A stretch of 6,021 bases of DNA from Nitrospira sp. GTDB taxonomy: Bacteria; Nitrospirota; JACRHL01. The notes under the pieces were generated by a model. The model made no database searches, had not been told where the DNA came from, and worked only from the letters and a program-made list of their open reading frames with translations. Location of the stretch: assembly GCA_026994095.1 (NCBI GenBank), contig JALWRU010000232.1:1-6021 (forward strand). Reading direction: 5' to 3'. A program made the position numbers and the translations under genes. Shown here one piece after another: positions 1 to 6,021 of this stretch; the first letter of the stretch is position 1; the number at the start of each line of letters is the position of its first letter.

Positions 1-2
1 CC

Positions 3-938
3 TATCTGCTGGCAGATTCGGTGGTGCAGGCGGTACGGGGGGTGCTGCATAAAGACTATACCGAGCGCGCCAAGCGGCCCTACGACGCCAATACCGAAGA
101 GTGGCACAATCTGGGAGTGATGTTACCGCTACTGCTTCCCATGTTGCAGACCACTACCGGTGGTGACAGCTCGGTTTCAGTAATCGTTGCGGACGAAACC
201 GGCAAACTGGACTTGAACCAGCTGGTGCTGGACCCGTCACTGGCCAATGCTGCGGCCACGGTCAAAACAGAAAAGGGCAAGCTGGTGGCCCAGCGTGCCG
301 GGGTGTTGCAGCAATTGCTGATCGAAGAGATGGAGATGGACCCGGTGGATGCGGCGGCGGCTGTACGCAGTGTGCAAGACTGGGTGGACGAGGACGACAA
401 CGAACGTTTGGATGGGGCCGAGTCAAGCTATTACAGCACCCTGGAGCCGCCCTATGCGGCCCGCAACGGCCCCCTTCGAACCTTCGATGAGCTGGTAATG
501 ATCAAGGGCTTTAACCGCGAATTGGTCGACAAACTGGCCCCCCACGTGACGGCCATCTGGACCGGTACCGGCACCACCCCGTCACCCTACCGGGGTAAAA
601 TCAACATCAATACCGCCAGCACCGCCCTGTTACGGGCGCTCGACCCGAATCTGGATGATCAGGATGTGAGCGCCATCGAACGGGAGCGCGATAACGACCC
701 GTTTGGAGCACAGGATATGAGCGGTACAGGCCTCAAGAGGAAGATCACCGGGCTGGACGATAGTACCGCTGCGACGCTTGCGAAGCTGGTTCATTACGAG
801 AGCGATTTTTTCTCGGTAGAGGCCACCGGTCAGGTGGGGGATACCAAGCGATCGGTGTGGGCGCTGTTGAAGCGCGGCGGCACCGGTACCAGTACCCGCC
901 AATCGGTAACTCAGGTGATGGCCTGGCGGGTAAATTGA
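3..938 (+). CDS. gspK: Type II secretion minor pseudopilin GspK-like protein (5' truncated)
   Basis: The reading frame is open to the left edge, so the true start lies outside the window; 311 residues are visible. In type II secretion, GspK is the large minor pseudopilin that caps the periplasmic pseudopilus tip with GspI and GspJ. Visible family marks, in order: an amphipathic stretch (YLLADSVVQAVRGVL) matching the end of the pseudopilin N-terminal helix; DETGKLDLNQL (about 192-224), the usual 'DE-GK-(N/D)LN' motif; DWVDEDDNERLDGAESSYY (about 381-437), the 'DW-D-DD...GAE-YY' block; FDELVMIKGF (about 484-513), the helical domain; and ININ followed by TAS (about 600-620), the typical 'IN(V/I)NTA' motif. 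GspK proteins are usually around 320-340 residues, so perhaps 30-40 N-terminal residues (prepilin leader and most of the hydrophobic helix) are missing. The family call is confident. Whether it serves a full T2SS or a related pseudopilus cannot be told here. Its stop overlaps the next start. Confidence 0.88.
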   Translation, partial: YLLADSVVQAVRGVLHKDYTERAKRPYDANTEEWHNLGVMLPLLLPMLQTTTGGDSSVSVIVADETGKLDLNQLVLDPSLANAAATVKTEKGKLVAQRAGVLQQLLIEEMEMDPVDAAAAVRSVQDWVDEDDNERLDGAESSYYSTLEPPYAARNGPLRTFDELVMIKGFNRELVDKLAPHVTAIWTGTGTTPSPYRGKININTASTALLRALDPNLDDQDVSAIERERDNDPFGAQDMSGTGLKRKITGLDDSTAATLAKLVHYESDFFSVEATGQVGDTKRSVWALLKRGGTGTSTRQSVTQVMAWRVN

Positions 939-1459
939 TGGGTTTTGTGGCAAGTTTTCGGCAGATATTGGCCTGTGGCGGGGTATTGCTGATAGGGGTC
1001 GCAGGGTTACTCCTGTGGGGTGGTAATCCGCAGGCAGAGGCCAAACCGGGAACCCCCCTGGCCATCTTCTGGGACTGGTCTGCCGGCACCAATACCAGCG
1101 GTGCCCACCGGTTAACCCTTACGGTCAAGGCCCGCGTTGCCATGCGTTATGCGGAAATGCGCTTTACGACTGACGGCAGCAGCAGGGCGGTATTCGGGTC
1201 GATGAACTGGCAGGGGCCGTTGGCAGCGGGCGAACGGATTACCCGCACCCTGTGGGTGCAGCCGTCTGCACGTCGTAGTCTGAAGGCTACCGTGGAGGGA
1301 ATAACGGTATCAGACGTGCATGTTTATCAGGTGTTAAACCTGGACAAAGCGGTCGCCCCCATTGATGAATCCCAACAAAAACCCCGTACTCCCGGCACCT
1401 TTGGCTTTGCCGACGCCCCTGCAGGCAGCGGCGGACTGCGTGAGTTGCCGGGGCGATAG
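938..1459 (+). CDS. Hypothetical exported or membrane-anchored protein, 173 aa
   Basis: I do not recognise this family. I chose the ATG at 938 because it overlaps the stop of the GspK-like gene (TGATG), has a weak GGCGGG 7 bases upstream, and starts directly into a hydrophobic segment. The frame is open back to 857, but an earlier start would put an unrelated tail before that segment and overlap gspK. Residues 10-27 (ILACGGVLLIGVAGLLLW) form one membrane-spanning or signal segment. It is followed by an A-E-A site at 33-35 that could be cut by signal peptidase I, so the body is probably periplasmic. Residues about 40-140 alternate hydrophobic and polar residues as in a beta-sandwich (LTLTVKARV, MRFTTDG, RTLWVQP), and the last 30 or so residues are rich in Pro, Gly and Ala, probably disordered. 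It does not look like GspL, GspM or GspN, which often follow gspK. Coupling to gspK suggests an accessory role in the same envelope process; that is inference. Confidence 0.72.
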   Translation: MGFVASFRQILACGGVLLIGVAGLLLWGGNPQAEAKPGTPLAIFWDWSAGTNTSGAHRLTLTVKARVAMRYAEMRFTTDGSSRAVFGSMNWQGPLAAGERITRTLWVQPSARRSLKATVEGITVSDVHVYQVLNLDKAVAPIDESQQKPRTPGTFGFADAPAGSGGLRELPGR

Positions 1460-1487
1460 CCCGGTGGAGCGGGCGCAGCCTGGTGTG

Positions 1488-3470
1488 ATGTGGCCCCGGC
1501 GGTTGGGGGGAGCGGGCTGGTTCACAGGCCAGTTGACACGATGGTTTGCGGGGCTGGTAACCGCCCTGTTGTTATCGGCCTGTACCGGCGGTGGTATCAC
1601 CAGCCTGTCTTGTGATGTTCCCACCACCAATGGTGCTGCGGTCGGCGGAACCGCCCTGTATGAAGATAAAACCTACGGCAACCGGGGGTTTATCGGTCGG
1701 GTATTGAAGCCGGTTCGATTCGCCACGGTGGAGTTGCGGCGGGTGCCCTCCGACGTGGTGATTGGCATCGCCAGTACCGATGGGGCGGGCAATTACTGTG
1801 TTGAGCAGACAGTCTTTACACCCGGCAACGTCAAGGTGCGGGTGGTGGCGGCGGCACGGGTGCCGGGTGGTCAGGTGTCGGTGGACGATGGCCGCAGCAG
1901 CACCTCGTATTTTATGGAGTCGAATCGACCGTTTACCCTTACCGAGGCGGCGGTCACTACCGCCTCCACACTGGTGGCGTTTGAGGACAGTCCATGGTCT
2001 CCACGCGGGTTCGGCCTTACCAAACTGGGAGGGGCGTTCAACCTGCTCGACAACGCCGTAAACGCCATCGGCTTCGTGCACGATCTGTGGGGCGGCCCGG
2101 ACCTGCCCCGCTTACAGGTGAAATGGATCTCCAGCGGAGATGGTCAAGGTACCTTCTTTCTGCGCCGTCAGCAGGGTAACTCGGTCAACTTCATTCACAT
2201 GAAGGGGCGCGTGGCCGGCGACTCTGACGAGTACGACGACGATATTTTCCTGCACGAGTTTGGCCACTTTGTTTTAAGTGTGCGTTCGCAAGACAACTCC
2301 CGTGGTGGCAGTCACTTCATCAACGGCACCACGCAGGACGCACGCCTGTCCTGGTCAGAGGGGTGGGCCAACTTCTTCTCTGCCATGGTGCGCGACGTGC
2401 GACCCGGCGGGTTTTCCAACCGGTCGGGGATCAGGGCCTCGATTATCGACTCGTTTGCATTGACCGAGGGCAGTCAGGGGGCGTTGCGGTTTTCCTTTGA
2501 GCTGGCCACCCCGCAGGCCTTCACCCCGGATCAGAGCGACCCGGTACTGGGTGGGGTGGCGGTCACTGCGCGACTGTTCAAGGCGCTGGTCAAAGGAAGT
2601 ACCAGCGAGGTATCGGTGGGTACCGCCCTGTGGGACATCTATGCCGGTGGCCCCACCTGGCCTGCGCTGGGGGTGGATGGCATGCGCCGGGTGATTGCCA
2701 ATATTCCCAATCAGGCCTCGGCAACTGAACAGGTGACGTTTGAGACCTTCTGGCGTTCCCTGCGCCAGCTGGAACCGGCGCTGGCCGCAGCGGTACGCTC
2801 CCATCTGGTCGCGGATCGGCAGATGTCGTTAGATGAGGACCTGTTGGGGCTGGACGACACCGTGGCCGAACTGAACGCCCTTACCGGAGCCGACCAGATC
2901 GATCACAATTTCCCCCCCAACGGCGGGCTGCCGTCGGTGGGGCATACCCTCACCACCAGCCGTCGGGTGGACAGTGCGGGGCAGCTTGCTGATGTGGACC
3001 TGTTCCGGCTGACCGTCAATCCGGGGGCCACCTATGTCATCACTACCGAAAACCTCATCGATGGTGCCGACACCTTTCTGGAGGTATTGACCGACGACGC
3101 TGCCCAGACCGTGATTGACAGCAACGACAATTACATCCCGTTCCCGGTCCGTTTTGTCGTCAACGATAACGGCACGCAGGTGCCCGACTTTGCCACTCAA
3201 TTGGTGCATACGGACTGTAATGTGGCTCCGGCCAACTCCCTGCGTGGGGTCATCACAGGTTTGCGAAACCCCACAGCGGTGCGCAACTGCCCCCCCAATG
3301 CCCAGAACCCGCGTCCCGCCCCGCTGGCATCGACGCCGGAGTATCTGGCCTCACAGGTGACGGTTCAGTTGGCCACCGGCAGCTACCTGATTCGGGTGTC
3401 GCGCTCGGTAGCGGCTCCACCCTCTGCCGATCATGCGGGTGGTTATGACCTGCGAGTGACCTTGCAGTAA
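1488..3470 (+). CDS. Predicted outer-membrane lipoprotein zinc metallopeptidase with C-terminal PPC-like domain, 660 aa
   Basis: I chose the ATG at 1488 because it gives a lipoprotein signal peptide: arginines at 4-5 and 18, a hydrophobic run at 19-29, then lipobox L29-S-A-C32. The +2 residue is Thr, not Asp, so by the enteric rule it should go to the outer membrane. The frame is open to an ATG at 1362, but that would overlap the previous gene by 98 bases. A GGTGGAG lies 18 bases upstream (rather far); GTG at 1485 or 1464 are alternatives. Residues about 40-150 look like a carboxypeptidase-regulatory/transthyretin-like beta domain, with C42 and C104 as a possible disulfide. The catalytic core is H256-E-F-G-H260, followed 30 residues later by E291 in SWSEGWANFF: a gluzincin-like arrangement with H256, H260 and E291 as likely zinc ligands and E257 as catalytic base. 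LWDIY (381-385) and ETFW (419-422) recur in bacterial HEFGH peptidases of this sort. From about 484 a PPC-like beta domain begins (DVDLFRL at 502) and ends in GGYDLRVTL. The substrate is unknown and I cannot assign a named peptidase family. Confidence 0.82.
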   Translation: MWPRRLGGAGWFTGQLTRWFAGLVTALLLSACTGGGITSLSCDVPTTNGAAVGGTALYEDKTYGNRGFIGRVLKPVRFATVELRRVPSDVVIGIASTDGAGNYCVEQTVFTPGNVKVRVVAAARVPGGQVSVDDGRSSTSYFMESNRPFTLTEAAVTTASTLVAFEDSPWSPRGFGLTKLGGAFNLLDNAVNAIGFVHDLWGGPDLPRLQVKWISSGDGQGTFFLRRQQGNSVNFIHMKGRVAGDSDEYDDDIFLHEFGHFVLSVRSQDNSRGGSHFINGTTQDARLSWSEGWANFFSAMVRDVRPGGFSNRSGIRASIIDSFALTEGSQGALRFSFELATPQAFTPDQSDPVLGGVAVTARLFKALVKGSTSEVSVGTALWDIYAGGPTWPALGVDGMRRVIANIPNQASATEQVTFETFWRSLRQLEPALAAAVRSHLVADRQMSLDEDLLGLDDTVAELNALTGADQIDHNFPPNGGLPSVGHTLTTSRRVDSAGQLADVDLFRLTVNPGATYVITTENLIDGADTFLEVLTDDAAQTVIDSNDNYIPFPVRFVVNDNGTQVPDFATQLVHTDCNVAPANSLRGVITGLRNPTAVRNCPPNAQNPRPAPLASTPEYLASQVTVQLATGSYLIRVSRSVAAPPSADHAGGYDLRVTLQ

Positions 3471-3481
3471 CCGTGGCGTGG

Positions 3482-3511
3482 TTGAAGAGCGGCCCGGCTG
3501 GGTGCTACTCT
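3482..3511 (+). promoter_or_regulatory. Candidate sigma70-type promoter for accD
   Basis: TTGAAG (3482-3487), an 18-base spacer and TACTCT (3506-3511), with TG at 3503-3504 forming an extended -10. Each hexamer matches consensus at 4 of 6 positions. Transcription would start near 3518, just upstream of the hairpin at 3524-3544, so the hairpin would lie in the accD leader. This is a weak match, proposed because accD follows a terminator and needs its own promoter. A promoter inside the end of the preceding gene is equally possible. Confidence 0.3.
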
Positions 3512-3523
3512 CAGCGTCTTCCG

Positions 3524-3544
3524 GTGCCCTGACGGGCGCTTTTT
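3524..3544 (+). terminator. Rho-independent terminator after the lipoprotein gene
   Basis: GTGCCC (3524-3529), loop TGAC (3530-3533) and GGGCGC (3534-3539) form a 6-bp stem with one G-T wobble, followed directly by five T (3540-3544). It sits 54 bases after the lipoprotein stop and 26 bases before the accD start. It therefore most likely ends the upstream transcript. If the accD promoter lies upstream of it, it could also act as a leader attenuator. Confidence 0.68.
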
Positions 3545-3557
3545 CTGACGATTAGTC

Positions 3558-3562
3558 TGAGG
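3558..3562 (+). promoter_or_regulatory. Shine-Dalgarno supporting the GTG start of accD
   Basis: TGAGG, 7 bases before the GTG at 3570. It decides the start: the frame then reads MSWF..., the usual N-terminus of AccD (E. coli starts MSWI), and there is no competing ATG nearby. Confidence 0.7.
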
Positions 3563-3569
3563 CCGCCTC

Positions 3570-4499
3570 GTGTCCTGGTTTACCCGTAAATTTCGTAAAA
3601 TCACCGCTTCCGGTGCCGACCGCACCGAGATCCCCGAGGGGTTCTGGCTCAAGTGCAACGGCTGCAAGGAGATCATCTACCGCAAAGAGGTGGATGCCAA
3701 CCTGAAGGTCTGCCCCAAGTGTCACTACCACTTTCCAATTTCGGTGGATGAGCGCATTGCGCTGGTATGCGATCCGGGCTCCTTTGTGGAGTTCAACGAG
3801 GGGCTTCGCAGCAAGGACCCGTTGGGTTTCAAGGATTCCCAACGCTATAAAGAGCGCATCAAAAAGGCACAAAAAAAGACCGGCCGCACCGAAGGCATGG
3901 TGACCGGCGATGCATCGATCTGTGGTCGTCCGGCAGTGCTGGGATTGATGAATTTTGCCTTTATGGGCGGCAGCATGGGCTCGGTGGTGGGCGAGAAGAT
4001 AGCCCGTTGTACCGACCGTTGCCTGGAGACCGGTCATCCGTTGGTCCTGTTTTCGACCTCTGGCGGAGCGCGCATGCAGGAGGGCATCCTGTCGCTCATG
4101 CAGATGGCCAAGACCAGTGCCGCCATTGCCCGTCTGCGAGAGCAGCAGATTCCCTACCTGTCGGTGATGACCGACCCCACCTACGGCGGCGTCACCGCCA
4201 GCTTCAGCATGCTGGGCGACGTGAATCTGGCCGAGCCGGGTGCCCGTATCGGTTTTGCCGGTGCGCGGGTGATCGAACAGACCATCAAAGAACAACTGCC
4301 CGAGGGCTTTCAGCGGTCTGAATTCTTGCTGGAACACGGCATGCTCGACATGATTGTGGACCGTAAAGACCTGCGTGACACGCTGGGGCGGCTGCTGTCG
4401 TTTTTCGGGCCGCCTGCAGCGCCAGAGGTGGCCACGCCGGAGGAGACTCCGAGCGAGGAGGTTGATCCGGCCGAGGTCGCTGCACCCACCGGTCACTAG
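3570..4499 (+). CDS. accD: Acetyl-CoA carboxylase carboxyltransferase subunit beta
   Basis: AccD pairs with AccA to form the cytoplasmic carboxyltransferase that moves CO2 from carboxybiotin on AccB to acetyl-CoA, giving malonyl-CoA for fatty acid synthesis. The protein has 309 residues (304 in E. coli). The four-cysteine zinc ribbon is intact: C29-x2-C32-x15-C48-x2-C51, after IPEGFW. The crotonase-like carboxyltransferase fold follows, with the paired-glycine oxyanion motifs SGGARMQEG (G165-G166) and YGGVTASF (G206-G207), then GFAGARVIEQT and LPEGFQ as in typical AccD. The start is GTG, supported by the Shine-Dalgarno and the MSWF N-terminus. The last 30 residues (280-309) form a Pro/Glu/Ala-rich tail past the conserved domain, probably disordered; such tails vary widely between species. 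folC starts 8 bases downstream, so the two are surely co-transcribed. In E. coli the carboxyltransferase represses its own mRNA translation; nothing here shows that directly. The accA gene is not in the window. Confidence 0.98.
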   Translation: MSWFTRKFRKITASGADRTEIPEGFWLKCNGCKEIIYRKEVDANLKVCPKCHYHFPISVDERIALVCDPGSFVEFNEGLRSKDPLGFKDSQRYKERIKKAQKKTGRTEGMVTGDASICGRPAVLGLMNFAFMGGSMGSVVGEKIARCTDRCLETGHPLVLFSTSGGARMQEGILSLMQMAKTSAAIARLREQQIPYLSVMTDPTYGGVTASFSMLGDVNLAEPGARIGFAGARVIEQTIKEQLPEGFQRSEFLLEHGMLDMIVDRKDLRDTLGRLLSFFGPPAAPEVATPEETPSEEVDPAEVAAPTGH

Positions 4500-4507
4500 A
4501 GCCGCAC

Positions 4508-5821
4508 ATGCCACAGCGTGACCGGAGCGCGGGTCACGTCCTGACCCGGCGGGGCGATGTAGATCGGCTGTTGCATCGCCTGACCCGGTTTGGTGTCAAA
4601 CTGGGGCTGGAGCGCATCACGGAGTTGCTGGCCCGTCAGGGCAACCCCCACAACCGATACCCCACTGTCCACGTGGCGGGCACCAACGGCAAGGGCTCTA
4701 CCGCCTGCTTTTTGAGTGCCCTGTTCAGCGCCACCGGGCAGGTGTGCGGGCGTTATACCTCACCGCATCTGCACGATTTTTCAGAGCGCATCTGTATCGA
4801 TGGCGTCCCCATCAGCGATGAGGAGTTGGCGGCGTTGACCCGATCGGTGCTGGGAGACGCGCTCGACAGGGCCGACCCGGACGCCCCGTTGCCCACCTTT
4901 TTTGAGGCGGCTACGGCGCTGGCGTTGACCCATTTTGCCAATCGCAAGGTGGATATGGCCATCATCGAGGTGGGGTTGGGCGGACGGCTGGATGCCACCA
5001 ATGTGGTGCAGCCGCAGGTAACGGTAATCACTCCGGTGGCGCTGGATCACAGCCAGCAGTTGGGCAACAGCGTGGCACAGGTGGCCGGGGAGAAGGCCGG
5101 AATCATCAAGGCCGGGGTACCGGTGGTGACCGGGGCTACCGATGAGGCGTTGACGATGATCAAGGCGCGGGCGGCTGCGCTGGGCTGCCCCCTGTATGTG
5201 CTGGGGCAGGATTTTGAGGTGGTGGGCGAGGGGCCGTTTTCCTATCACGGCATCCGCACCAACTACCACGATCTGGTGTCCGGGCTGCCCGGTACTCACC
5301 AGCGGCACAACGCGGCGCTGGCGCTGGCGGCTGCCGAGCTCTGTTTCCCCAAAGGGGTGTCGTTGCCCGCTGAACTGGTGCAACAGGCGCTGCTCGGGGC
5401 GGTATGGCCCGGACGGCTGGAGCAGGTGCAGGACAGCCCCCCGGTGGTGCTGGATTGCGCCCACAACCCGGATGCGGCCCGCACCCTGGCCGACTACCTG
5501 TCCACCGGACCGCATCCCGGCCCCCTGTGGCTGGTGTTGGGGGTGTTGCAGGACAAGGATTTTGATGGGGTTGTTGCTCCATTGGCCCCCCTGGCGAGCC
5601 GGTTGGTGCTGACCGCGCCGGCATGTGACCGACAGGGCAAATTGGCAGAGCAGCAGCAGATCGCCAGCCAGTACGGCCCGGTGCAGGTGGCGAACACTGT
5701 GGCCGAGGCGCTGGCACTGGCGCTGGACGGTGCCCGCACCGATCACGGTTGGGTGGTGGTGGCCGGGTCGTTATATACCGTGGGGGAGGCCCGCGCGCTG
5801 TTGCTGGCACCAACCGGATGA
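4508..5821 (+). CDS. folC: Bifunctional dihydrofolate synthase / folylpolyglutamate synthase
   Basis: FolC is a cytoplasmic Mur-ligase-family enzyme. It uses ATP to join glutamate to dihydropteroate, making dihydrofolate, and then extends the glutamate tail of reduced folates. The protein has 437 residues (422 in E. coli). Motifs seen in order: P-loop G58-T-N-G-K-G-S-T65; TSPHLHDFSERI (from 84), the substrate loop; E154-VGLGGRLDATN, with the acidic metal ligand; D180-H181; EKAGIIKAG, where K196 fits the lysine that is carbamylated in this family; WPGRLE, at the start of the C-terminal domain; and D316-C-A-H-N-P321, the glutamate-ligase motif (often DGAHNP, with small residues varying at position 2). 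All key residues are present, so it should be active. No strong Shine-Dalgarno precedes the ATG, and expression is probably coupled to accD 8 bases upstream. Whether it has both activities or only one cannot be read from sequence. Its stop overlaps the next start (ATGA). Confidence 0.97.
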   Translation: MPQRDRSAGHVLTRRGDVDRLLHRLTRFGVKLGLERITELLARQGNPHNRYPTVHVAGTNGKGSTACFLSALFSATGQVCGRYTSPHLHDFSERICIDGVPISDEELAALTRSVLGDALDRADPDAPLPTFFEAATALALTHFANRKVDMAIIEVGLGGRLDATNVVQPQVTVITPVALDHSQQLGNSVAQVAGEKAGIIKAGVPVVTGATDEALTMIKARAAALGCPLYVLGQDFEVVGEGPFSYHGIRTNYHDLVSGLPGTHQRHNAALALAAAELCFPKGVSLPAELVQQALLGAVWPGRLEQVQDSPPVVLDCAHNPDAARTLADYLSTGPHPGPLWLVLGVLQDKDFDGVVAPLAPLASRLVLTAPACDRQGKLAEQQQIASQYGPVQVANTVAEALALALDGARTDHGWVVVAGSLYTVGEARALLLAPTG

Positions 5822-6021
5822 GCGGCCAGCGCCGATGGAAGGGGGCATCCCTGCTGGCCGCCCTGCTGGTGTTGACGGGTGTGGCTACAGGGTGGGGCTT
5901 CTCGCTGACTCCCGCAGGGGTGGAGCAGACCGCTGAGGCCGTACCGGTCATGGTAGAAGCGGAGCGGATGCACTACCGGCGGGCCACCGAGCAGATCGAG
6001 GCCAGTGGTTCGGTGGTGGCC
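5818..6021 (+). CDS. lptD: Exported OstA-domain protein, probably LPS-assembly protein LptD (3' truncated, first 68 codons)
   Basis: The ATG at 5818 overlaps the folC stop (ATGA), and the frame stays open to the right edge. Residues 1-29 look like a signal peptide: basic RRWK at 5-8, then a hydrophobic run (about 10-28). The exact cut site is unclear, because residues 29-41 are a polar linker. From 43 the sequence PVMVEAERMHYRRATEQIEA, then a G-S-V-V-A end, fits the first repeat of the OstA/LptA beta-taco fold ('V-EAD-L-Y-----IEA-GNV'), as found at the N-terminus of LptD and in LptA. LptD forms the outer-membrane barrel that places LPS in the outer leaflet, working with LptE and fed by LptA. 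I prefer LptD over LptA because of the Y-x(6)-IEASG wording and the spacer after the signal. With only 68 residues, LptA or another OstA-like protein remains possible. The GNV asparagine is replaced by Ser, a mild change. Confidence 0.6.
   Translation, partial: MSGQRRWKGASLLAALLVLTGVATGWGFSLTPAGVEQTAEAVPVMVEAERMHYRRATEQIEASGSVVA

Noticed and set aside
857..937. Upstream ATG for the 173-aa protein
   Set aside because: It lies within gspK, adds 27 Arg/Gly-rich residues before the hydrophobic segment, and is less natural than the TGATG-coupled ATG at 938.
1362..1487. Upstream ATG extending the lipoprotein by 42 residues
   Set aside because: It would overlap the preceding gene by 98 bases in another frame, has no Shine-Dalgarno, and would bury the lipoprotein signal peptide behind a non-signal N-terminal tail.
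1762..2463. Several 60-100 codon + strand frames inside the lipoprotein gene
   Set aside because: They are Arg/Pro/Trp-rich alternate-frame translations of a gene with clear domain structure, and none has its own initiation signal or motif.
3552..4514. 320-codon open frame on the - strand opposite accD
   Set aside because: accD on the + strand has every family motif intact. The antisense product is rich in His, Arg and Gln with no recognisable motif, as expected from the complement of a GC-rich coding region.
4781..5746. 321-codon open frame on the - strand opposite folC
   Set aside because: It is a shadow of folC: same extent and low-complexity His/Gln/Arg composition, with no family motif. 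A second antisense frame (5160-5951) is Pro/Arg-rich in the same way.

Overview
The window looks like part of a chromosome from a Gram-negative bacterium, probably a member of the Pseudomonadota or a related didermic phylum. It is GC-rich and every gene I accept reads on the + strand. The Gram-negative call rests on a type II secretion-type minor pseudopilin, a lipoprotein with a clear lipobox, and the start of a gene with an OstA/Lpt-type motif. I cannot name the genus from sequence alone.

Left half (1-3470), accessory/envelope region: the window opens inside a GspK-like minor pseudopilin gene. It is followed, with TGATG stop/start overlap, by a small unrecognised protein with an N-terminal export or anchor segment. 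Twenty-eight bases further on comes a 660-residue predicted surface lipoprotein. That protein combines a cystine-type beta domain, an HEFGH...SEGWA zinc-peptidase core and a C-terminal PPC-like beta domain. The three genes look co-transcribed. One reading is that the peptidase is a client of the pseudopilin machine, but this is inference from position only.

Junction (3471-3569): a compact intergenic region with a GC hairpin plus T-run that ends the left transcript, a weak candidate promoter just upstream of that hairpin, and a good Shine-Dalgarno for a GTG-started accD.

Right half (3570-6021), housekeeping region: accD (acetyl-CoA carboxylase carboxyltransferase beta subunit), folC (dihydrofolate/folylpolyglutamate synthase) and the first 68 codons of an exported OstA-like protein, probably lptD, packed with an 8-base gap and an ATGA overlap. 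accD-folC is a common pair. An lptD-like gene as third member, instead of the dedD/SPOR gene found in enterics, is noteworthy.

I found no tRNA, rRNA, CRISPR array, insertion sequence or attachment site. I do not see convincing evidence of a wholly new system. The least explained part is the pseudopilin, unknown protein and metallopeptidase lipoprotein trio.
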